Source: CAYMNU01 sp964391885 (GTDB lineage Archaea; Altiarchaeota; Altiarchaeia; JAFGQM01). From it: DNA of 45,099 bases. Made by a program: the position numbers and the translations under genes. The stretch covers positions 1 through 45,099 of the forward strand of contig CAYMNU010000068.1 in assembly GCA_964391885.1 (NCBI GenBank), in the 5' to 3' direction. The notes under the pieces are model-generated. The model worked only from the letters and a program-made list of their open reading frames with translations, searched no databases and was not told the DNA's origin. This document shows positions 39,863 to 45,099 of the stretch, in pieces. Numbering within the stretch: the first letter of the stretch is position 1; each line of letters opens with the position of its first letter.

Positions 39863-42181
39863 ATGGGAAACCCTTTTAAGATGCCACGCCCACAGAAGGG
39901 GGATGAGGGTAAAGTTGCCCCCAGCACAGGCACAGACTTATTTAGGGAAAGGCTCTACGGCGAGCTCACCACCCCCGAGGCTGCTGCAGAGGCCCTCAAG
40001 GAGAAGCAGTCCAAGCAGAAGAAAGGGGGTTTCTTTGGACACGAGAATTTTTACTTCTGGCTTTATTCTTTCACGCAGAAGCATTTCGTGAAGAAGAAGA
40101 AAGAAGGGTTTGTGACTCCCGAGGAAGAGGACAAAGGGAAAAAGAAAAAGAAGAAAAAACCCATAATCTCAAAGGGGCACCAAGAGGCGATTGACTTCAT
40201 GGGCTGGGAAGTAGACCCCAGAGTAATAGCTTCCGTGCCTCTCGCTGCGGGGGTTCTGGGTCTAGTCATAGGCCTTTTGATTGCAGGCATTGGCGCTTTC
40301 TTTGTATTGACTCCCCCTGCGGTTGCTGAACCATTCTGCGGGGATGGCATATGCCAAGAACTAGCAGGAGAGACTAGGACTAATTGTCCGGAAGACTGTG
40401 TAGAGCGGGGCAGTAGGTCCGTAGTCTATGACAAATCTGCCCCCGGCGTGAACCCCATTTTTCTCATAATATTAATGACAGTCCCGCTTATCCTTTTCGT
40501 ATTGATGTTCTTCTATGCATTGAAATACCCGATAAACGCCGCCGAATCCGAGAAGATGCGTGCGTTGACATACGTCCCTGAGATAATGAATTACCTCATC
40601 ATGAAGATGAGGCTGCAGCCTAATTTGGAAACAGCAGTCGAGTTCGCGTCAGAGCACGGCGAAGGCAGAATCGCCGAGGAGTTCCGTGAGCTCCTTTGGA
40701 GGACCAAGATCGGCCAGTTCAGCAGCGTTGAAGAGGGCCTTGATGACATGGCTTACAGGTGGGAGCCGTACAGCGAAGACTTCAAGCATGCGATAACCCT
40801 CATACGCGCATCAGTTCTCATACCTAACGACGCCGAGCGAAACGCCCTATATGACAAGACACTCGACGACCTTTTGGGCTCCACAAAAGAAAAGATGGAG
40901 AAGTATGCCCGCTCTATGAAGCAGCCGTCCATGTATCTATTCTACATAGCAATACTCCTCCCATTGATGATGCTTATTATGTTGCCTGTCGCGGCTGCAT
41001 TCGCAAAACAGGCCATCGCGACAAAGGAAGTCCTGATACTGCTTTATGTCATAGCCTTCCCAATGGCAACCTACCTCTATGCCCGCAGCATATTAGGAAA
41101 GCGCCCGGGTGGATATGTCCCACCCCTGATTTCAGACGATCATCCCGAATTACCTAAAAAAGGTACGACCTTCGTAGCCGGAATGAAGCTCCCCGTAGTC
41201 CCGATAGCCATATTCTTATTGGTGGCAATAATAGTGGGTGGTTATTTCCTCGAAGAGTCGATACAGTACTCTGAACAGTACTTAAGTGATCAAAAGGAGA
41301 TATATGGAAGGGATCTGGAACAGCCGGTTTTGATGCAATTTTACATACCTCTTGCAATTGCTGGCTCGGTAGGGTTCTACCTTTATGGCAGGTCGGTGGA
41401 TAAGAAAAGGATACAAGACAAGATAATCCGCATGGAGGATGATTTCAAGGATTCGATGTATCTCATGGCCAGCCGCCTGGGAGAGAAAAAGCCTCTTGAA
41501 GACTGTCTGGGTTATGTGAGGAGATTCATGCCGGAAAGCAAGGTTGCCACGGAACTCTTTGAAAACATACAGCGCAACATCATGGTTTTAGGCCTTACCT
41601 TGCGAACAGCCATTTTTGATCCGGTCTATGGTGCAATGCGAAATACACCCTCCCGGCTCATGAACAGCGCATTCAAGATAATGGTGGATTCTATAGAGCT
41701 GGGCCCGGAGGTGGCATCTTACTCCCTAATGGCGGTTTCAGAGCAGATAAGAAACGTCCAGAAAATTAACGATTTAATGAGGAAACTTCTTGACGAGGTC
41801 ACAAGCATGATGAGCTCGATGGCGACTTTCATCGGCCCGGTTATACTGGGTATGATTGCGTCCCTTCAGGAAGTTATCGTCGGCGTGGTACCGGAATCGT
41901 CAGAGTCTGGAGCATCCTCCTCTATGGGGGGTTTTCTTGGCGGGGGCTCTGAGCAGGTGAGCATAAAAGAACTCATGGCAAGCACACTGGAATTCCAGTT
42001 CATTATCGCCATATATATATTCTTACTGGCTATAATCCTGTCGTATTTCACAGGAAAAGTAAAGTACGGCAACGACCGGAACGCAATATTCCTTCTCATG
42101 GGCAAGACTCTGCCCGTTGCAGTGATTGTCTTCTCATTCGCAATACTCGCCGGCCAGATGCTGATGGGCGGCTTGAAATAG
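39863..42181 (+). CDS. Type IV pilus platform protein with two T2SF domains
   Basis: A 772-residue TadC/FlaJ-like inner-membrane platform. A Lys-rich cytoplasmic N-terminus (about 1-118) leads to a span at about 121-150. Outside lies a four-Cys segment at 159-179 (CGDGIC, NCPEDC), then a span at about 197-220. A first T2SF helical domain follows (about 230-360), with membrane spans, then a second T2SF domain (about 485-650) and final spans. Start ATG 39863 has a GAGGG ribosome site. The four-Cys motif is of the CGDGxC...NCPxDC type seen in extracellular archaeal proteins. No assembly ATPase is in the window. Confidence 0.82.
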   Translation: MGNPFKMPRPQKGDEGKVAPSTGTDLFRERLYGELTTPEAAAEALKEKQSKQKKGGFFGHENFYFWLYSFTQKHFVKKKKEGFVTPEEEDKGKKKKKKKPIISKGHQEAIDFMGWEVDPRVIASVPLAAGVLGLVIGLLIAGIGAFFVLTPPAVAEPFCGDGICQELAGETRTNCPEDCVERGSRSVVYDKSAPGVNPIFLIILMTVPLILFVLMFFYALKYPINAAESEKMRALTYVPEIMNYLIMKMRLQPNLETAVEFASEHGEGRIAEEFRELLWRTKIGQFSSVEEGLDDMAYRWEPYSEDFKHAITLIRASVLIPNDAERNALYDKTLDDLLGSTKEKMEKYARSMKQPSMYLFYIAILLPLMMLIMLPVAAAFAKQAIATKEVLILLYVIAFPMATYLYARSILGKRPGGYVPPLISDDHPELPKKGTTFVAGMKLPVVPIAIFLLVAIIVGGYFLEESIQYSEQYLSDQKEIYGRDLEQPVLMQFYIPLAIAGSVGFYLYGRSVDKKRIQDKIIRMEDDFKDSMYLMASRLGEKKPLEDCLGYVRRFMPESKVATELFENIQRNIMVLGLTLRTAIFDPVYGAMRNTPSRLMNSAFKIMVDSIELGPEVASYSLMAVSEQIRNVQKINDLMRKLLDEVTSMMSSMATFIGPVILGMIASLQEVIVGVVPESSESGASSSMGGFLGGGSEQVSIKELMASTLEFQFIIAIYIFLLAIILSYFTGKVKYGNDRNAIFLLMGKTLPVAVIVFSFAILAGQMLMGGLK

Positions 42182-42221
42182 TTACCCTTCATTGATATGG
42201 GTATTATGAGCAAATTCCGTG

Positions 42222-42267
42222 TTTTTATAAACGTAGGCATTAAATAAAACAATTAACCCTACACGGG
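42222..42267 (+). promoter_or_regulatory. Promoter and ribosome binding site of the pilin operon
   Basis: TTTTTATAAACG (about 42222-42233) is a good TATA-like element 42 bases before the first pilin ATG. GGGAG near 42264-42268 is a ribosome binding site at suitable distance. This shows that the pilin genes can be transcribed apart from the platform gene. Confidence 0.5.
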
Positions 42268-42274
42268 AGTAAAA

Positions 42275-42736
42275 ATGAACCCAATCGGAAAAAAAGGACA
42301 AAGCGACACATTTAAGCTGCTTATAGCCGCAGTTGTCGCCATGGCGATATTAGCTATTGTGACTGCAATTCTGACGCAGATAGACGTTGGAGCATTCGAC
42401 TGTGTGGACAGCCCCCTCAATGAGCTGACTACCCAGATAACGCAAGCTAAAACAGGCATAGAGCGTATGACTGCAAAGCTCTGCCTGAAAGAGGGAGAAG
42501 GCTTTGGTGCCGAGACCCTGCAGGGCAGGATAGCCGGGATAAACACGATAACCTTCCAATGTATGCCCAATGCAGCAGTATGTAGCTCGGGCGGCCCTCT
42601 TAGTGTGGAGTCTGGCTTCTTGAGGGCTACGAGCGACAAGGCACAGTTTGCCGCACTTATAAATTGCATCAAAGCAGGCGGCGGCACAGGTGACTTTGAC
42701 TGCACTATACAAATAAGAAGCCCGCTGGAGAACTAA
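42275..42736 (+). CDS. Class III prepilin-like protein 1
   Basis: A 153-residue protein with an archaeal class III signal: GKKG at residues 5-8, predicted cleavage before Gln9 (KKG/QSDTF), then a hydrophobic helix of about 22 residues (LLIAAVVAMAILAIVTAIL). The ectodomain has five Cys residues, probably including disulphides. First gene after the TATA-like element, so possibly the major pilin. A hairpin lies between it and the next gene. Confidence 0.7.
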   Translation: MNPIGKKGQSDTFKLLIAAVVAMAILAIVTAILTQIDVGAFDCVDSPLNELTTQITQAKTGIERMTAKLCLKEGEGFGAETLQGRIAGINTITFQCMPNAAVCSSGGPLSVESGFLRATSDKAQFAALINCIKAGGGTGDFDCTIQIRSPLEN

Positions 42737-42740
42737 GCAC

Positions 42741-42756
42741 GCGCCCGCAAGGGCGT
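42741..42756 (+). terminator. GNRA-loop hairpin between first and second pilin genes
   Basis: GCGCCC (42741-42746), GCAA loop, GGGCGT (42751-42756), one wobble pair at the base, followed by TTTCATTATT. It may reduce readthrough or protect the upstream mRNA, so that the first pilin is made in larger amounts than the others. Confidence 0.45.
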
Positions 42757-42765
42757 TTCATTATT

Positions 42766-42996
42766 ATGGAAAACAAGAAGGGGCAGGGGGAAAGCCTGAT
42801 AAAGCTTTTGGTTGTGGCGATAATAGCAATCATTGCCATTGCCCTAGCCAAAAGCTACTTCAGGGAATCCGCGAGGGTCACGCAAAGGACTGTAGAGGAG
42901 GTGTTCAATCCCGCGGGTGCGATGATAAGTGATGCTTGGCTACAGCCCTTTGCCAAGTCCTTGACTACTTCTACTTTCACCCAAGATGAGACCTAA
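42766..42996 (+). CDS. Class III prepilin-like protein 2
   Basis: A 76-residue protein: KKG/QGESL at residues 4-11, hydrophobic helix LIKLLVVAIIAIIAIALA, then a short ectodomain of about 45 residues without Cys. Such short pilins are usual for major subunits of archaeal pili or for minor linkers. It overlaps the next gene by 11 bases. Confidence 0.7.
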   Translation: MENKKGQGESLIKLLVVAIIAIIAIALAKSYFRESARVTQRTVEEVFNPAGAMISDAWLQPFAKSLTTSTFTQDET

Positions 42997-43516
42997 GGGG
43001 TCGCTGGGAGGCCCCTTCCAGCTTCTTATAAACGTGGTCGTGCTCGGAATGGCGATGACCATAGGCTTCTATCTTTTCGACAATGTGCAGTGCTGGAAGT
43101 GCAACACCCTTTTGGATACCGAACTCACGAACCTTAGGGAGAGTATTGCAAGCGTCGGCAAGGGTGATGTAAACAGCCAAAAGCATTATATGGTTAAGAT
43201 GGAAGAGCTTGGCAATTGTGCCAAAGCCATATACATAAGAAAAATAAGCACGGATGATGGCCTTAGCTGCAGGTCCATATGTCCCAACCATCCCAATAAT
43301 TGCTGGGTCATGTACTCTGAGCGCCTCTGCGGAGAAACCGTGTCCCCCTTTGTGTGTATAGACATAAGCGGCGATATGAACATTGTAACAGATATTTTAC
43401 CCCCTGTCTCTGATGATACTGGTATGGTGCTTCAAGACCAATGGTACATAGGTTCGTCTACTCCCCTCTCGATAATTAAGACCGGTGTCGATACAATAAA
43501 ACTAGACAGAATATGA
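42986..43516 (+). CDS. Prepilin-like protein 3, cysteine-rich
   Basis: A 176-residue protein. N-terminus MRPKG/SLGGPFQLL, a less typical processing site, followed by the helix LLINVVVLGMAMTIGFYLF. The ectodomain holds nine or so Cys residues (CWKC, CRSIC, NNCW, RLC, VCID), suggesting a disulphide-stabilised minor pilin or tip protein. It overlaps both neighbours. Confidence 0.62.
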   Translation: MRPKGSLGGPFQLLINVVVLGMAMTIGFYLFDNVQCWKCNTLLDTELTNLRESIASVGKGDVNSQKHYMVKMEELGNCAKAIYIRKISTDDGLSCRSICPNHPNNCWVMYSERLCGETVSPFVCIDISGDMNIVTDILPPVSDDTGMVLQDQWYIGSSTPLSIIKTGVDTIKLDRI

Positions 43517-44085
43517 CCCGAATCATTAAAAATAAAAAGGGCATATATGAGTATCTTCTCACCAAGGTAGTTATGCTCGCCTTTATCATGGCCCTAGTGT
43601 CCGTATTCCAGGTGATGCTCAGCGACGCGCAACAGAGCAGCGCGCGCGAAATCGTACAGGCAGAAGCGACTCGGATTTCCAAACAGATAGACGATGCAAT
43701 AGGCTTTAAGGGCGTCAGTAATACAATAACTATTCATTTGAAAAGGGGTCTACAAATAGGGCGCGATTATGTCTCATATGAATTCAAGATAACCGATGAA
43801 GGCATAGTGGTATTGGATGTGCTGGATTACCCGTATCGCGGAAGTAGTGGAATCGCCAAGTTTGGCATAGGGCTTAGCCGCATCCGGGGCCAGCCACATA
43901 TAAGTTGCACCACCAACCAGGTCGACTCGGGCGTATCGCTCAAAATAGACAAAGAAAGCAGCTACAGATACGATCCCCACACAGAAAAACTTTATTTAGA
44001 TGTAAATGTAAAAATAGATGCAAGCGACTATTGCCATGATTTTATGGAATTTGAGCAGAGTTTCTGCGAATCGGGATGCGACTAA
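43513..44085 (+). CDS. Prepilin-like protein 4
   Basis: A 190-residue protein with NKKG/IYEYLLTKV at about residues 7-18, helix VVMLAFIMALVSVFQVML, a helical stem with EATRISKQIDDAIG, and a beta-rich ectodomain with four Cys residues near the end. Glu at position 3 after the predicted cleavage site is pilin-like. It overlaps the next gene by 10 bases. Confidence 0.65.
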   Translation: MTRIIKNKKGIYEYLLTKVVMLAFIMALVSVFQVMLSDAQQSSAREIVQAEATRISKQIDDAIGFKGVSNTITIHLKRGLQIGRDYVSYEFKITDEGIVVLDVLDYPYRGSSGIAKFGIGLSRIRGQPHISCTTNQVDSGVSLKIDKESSYRYDPHTEKLYLDVNVKIDASDYCHDFMEFEQSFCESGCD

Positions 44086-44570
44086 AGAATAAGAAGGGAC
44101 AGGGGAGCTTTCTGAGCGGTGATTTACCATCGATAATGATGATAGTGGTCAGCATAGGATTTTTCCTATCCTCTGTTTATATGGCAAATAGCCAGTTTAA
44201 CTCAAGCAAGGATGAGCTGAATATGAAAGCCGCCCTTGTAGACGCTTCATCCATCTTCCTCAAGGAAAACGCGAAGATAAGGCCTTCTGACATAAGCCCG
44301 CGTTCTGAATTTTGGTCTCTGCAGATGGCTAAGCTGGAAAACACATATGGTGTTCAGATACATGCGAAGATTCGAGCCTTCGACGGACCAAGCTGTATTG
44401 ATGCTTGCGACGACAAGAACAATCCCAATTGCTGCGCTTCCGGCGACCTGCCGCCGGACGGTTCTGACATCCTCTCAAAAAGGTTCCCGGTAGCCCTCAG
44501 GAGCGAGGGCAGTGATCTCGAGGTTTACCCCGCTTTAGTGAAAGTTACTGTTTACACACCTTTAAGATGA
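44076..44570 (+). CDS. Class III prepilin-like protein 5
   Basis: A 164-residue protein with NKKG/QGSFLSGDL near residues 4-16, helix PSIMMIVVSIGFFLSSVYM, then an ectodomain with a Cys cluster (CIDAC, NCC). Stop overlaps the next start as ATGA. Confidence 0.66.
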   Translation: MRLKNKKGQGSFLSGDLPSIMMIVVSIGFFLSSVYMANSQFNSSKDELNMKAALVDASSIFLKENAKIRPSDISPRSEFWSLQMAKLENTYGVQIHAKIRAFDGPSCIDACDDKNNPNCCASGDLPPDGSDILSKRFPVALRSEGSDLEVYPALVKVTVYTPLR

Positions 44571-45099
44571 TTGCCATAGGGCGAAAAGGCCAGACGGAAA
44601 TAGTCGACGGGCTCATACTGCTGATGATAGCGGCCGTGTGTTCTGTAGTCCTGCTGAGCATATCTTCCGACTACGGTCGCCTACCTTCCGAGATATACGA
44701 AGAGAACTATGCACACAAACTCTCGCAAAACACCCTTCTCTCACTTTACCACATAACCTACCTTGACGACCCATCCTCCTCCTTCTACAGAAAGTCCATC
44801 ATGGTTGCAGTCTCCAATGAGCTTTCTAGTAAAACTCATCCTGAGAACACCAAATTGCAGCAAACAGGCAACGAGGCCGGCGGCATGATAGAAGATTTGC
44901 TCGACCTATATTACTCTGAGCTGGGCTGGCATTTCATGTTTGCATTGATGCAAGATAATAATATAATCGACGATTCAGTGATTTCCAGTGACAATGACGT
45001 AATTAGTGATTCGACCTTCCGGCAGAAGGCCGGCAACCCTTACTGCTCCAGCGCAGCGCTGACTTACACAAACACCGGTGAATGTAAACCGGGCGGATC
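44567..45099 (+). CDS. Class III prepilin-like protein 6, cut by window end
   Basis: At least 177 residues are visible and the frame is open at 45099. It starts MIAIGRKG/QTEIVDGLILLM, with Glu at position 3 after the predicted cleavage, a helix LILLMIAAVCSVVLLSI and a helical stem region (YEENYAHKLSQNTLLSLYHI). The coupling ATGA start shows it is part of the same operon. More pilus genes, such as an ATPase, may follow. Confidence 0.65.
   Translation, partial: MIAIGRKGQTEIVDGLILLMIAAVCSVVLLSISSDYGRLPSEIYEENYAHKLSQNTLLSLYHITYLDDPSSSFYRKSIMVAVSNELSSKTHPENTKLQQTGNEAGGMIEDLLDLYYSELGWHFMFALMQDNNIIDDSVISSDNDVISDSTFRQKAGNPYCSSAALTYTNTGECKPGG

Noticed and set aside
1..45099. CRISPR array, insertion sequence or integrated element
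   Set aside because: No evenly spaced direct repeats, transposase or integrase genes, or terminal repeats were seen; the toxin-antitoxin pairs are not flanked by mobile-element features.

Overview
The window is archaeal chromosome. Its right half carries the archaeal order ftsZ - secE - spt5 - L11 - L1 - L10 - L12. Elsewhere there are an archaeal Nob1 (PIN plus zinc ribbon), archaeal-type PheS and PheT, a beta-CASP RNase, an archaeal P2A-type ATPase and class III prepilin signal peptides. Many genes have an AT-rich TATA-like element about 20-35 bases before the ATG and no ribosome binding site, which suggests leaderless transcripts. Gene density is high, with many 1-40 base overlaps. The many very small membrane or zinc proteins and the KKGQ prepilin peptides suggest a small-genome (DPANN-like) or early-branching euryarchaeal lineage. 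This one keeps biosynthesis of Phe, Tyr, His, Met, purines and dTMP. The lineage is an inference and no 16S gene is present. I saw no tRNA, rRNA, CRISPR array, insertion sequence or replication origin, and no gene-free stretch longer than 300 bases.

Layout. 0-0.5 kb: a frameshifted hicA facing a convergent hicB. 0.58-2.5 kb: a pair of MetE-family proteins, of which only the second has the zinc ligands. 2.5-3.6 kb: two tiny membrane proteins, a double hairpin and a VapBC pair. 3.6-9.3 kb: thyX, tyrA, a LOG-family protein, nob1, a VTT membrane protein, pheA, a phosphohexomutase and RNase HI. 9.3-16.2 kb: a P-type ATPase, a thioredoxin-like protein, a CitG-family protein, an endonuclease III relative, a membrane protein and pheT. 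16.2-17.4 kb: two paralogous tiny membrane proteins, one rich in N-glycosylation sequons, followed by two small zinc proteins. 17.4-25.5 kb: histidine genes on the minus strand. One tight operon runs abrB-ACT, hisS, hisG, hisD, an LMW-phosphatase-like gene, hisB. After a small zinc-ribbon gene on the other strand come a HAD phosphatase, hisC and an ornithine cyclodeaminase-family gene. hisA, hisF, hisH, hisI and hisE are not here.

25.5-33.2 kb: YjbQ family, beta-CASP RNase, enolase with a small overlapping ORF, a PyrF-like protein with altered catalytic spacing, a basic coiled-coil protein, an MBL hydrolase, purC, a TM1367-like cyclophilin-fold protein and pheS. 33.2-38.7 kb: ftsZ with repeated upstream elements and its own terminator, then secE, spt5 and the ribosomal stalk operon. 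Spt5, L11 and L10 all carry long charged C-terminal tails. 38.8-39.2 kb: an intact hicBA pair. 39.4-45.1 kb: a probable type IV pilus locus, made of a small membrane protein, a 772-residue double T2SF platform protein with an extracytoplasmic four-cysteine insert, and six consecutive prepilin-like genes, the last cut by the window end.

The points most worth following are the pilin locus, the AbrB-ACT protein at the head of the his operon with a 20-base dyad over its promoter, the repeated element upstream of ftsZ, and the unknown phosphatase-like gene inside the his operon.
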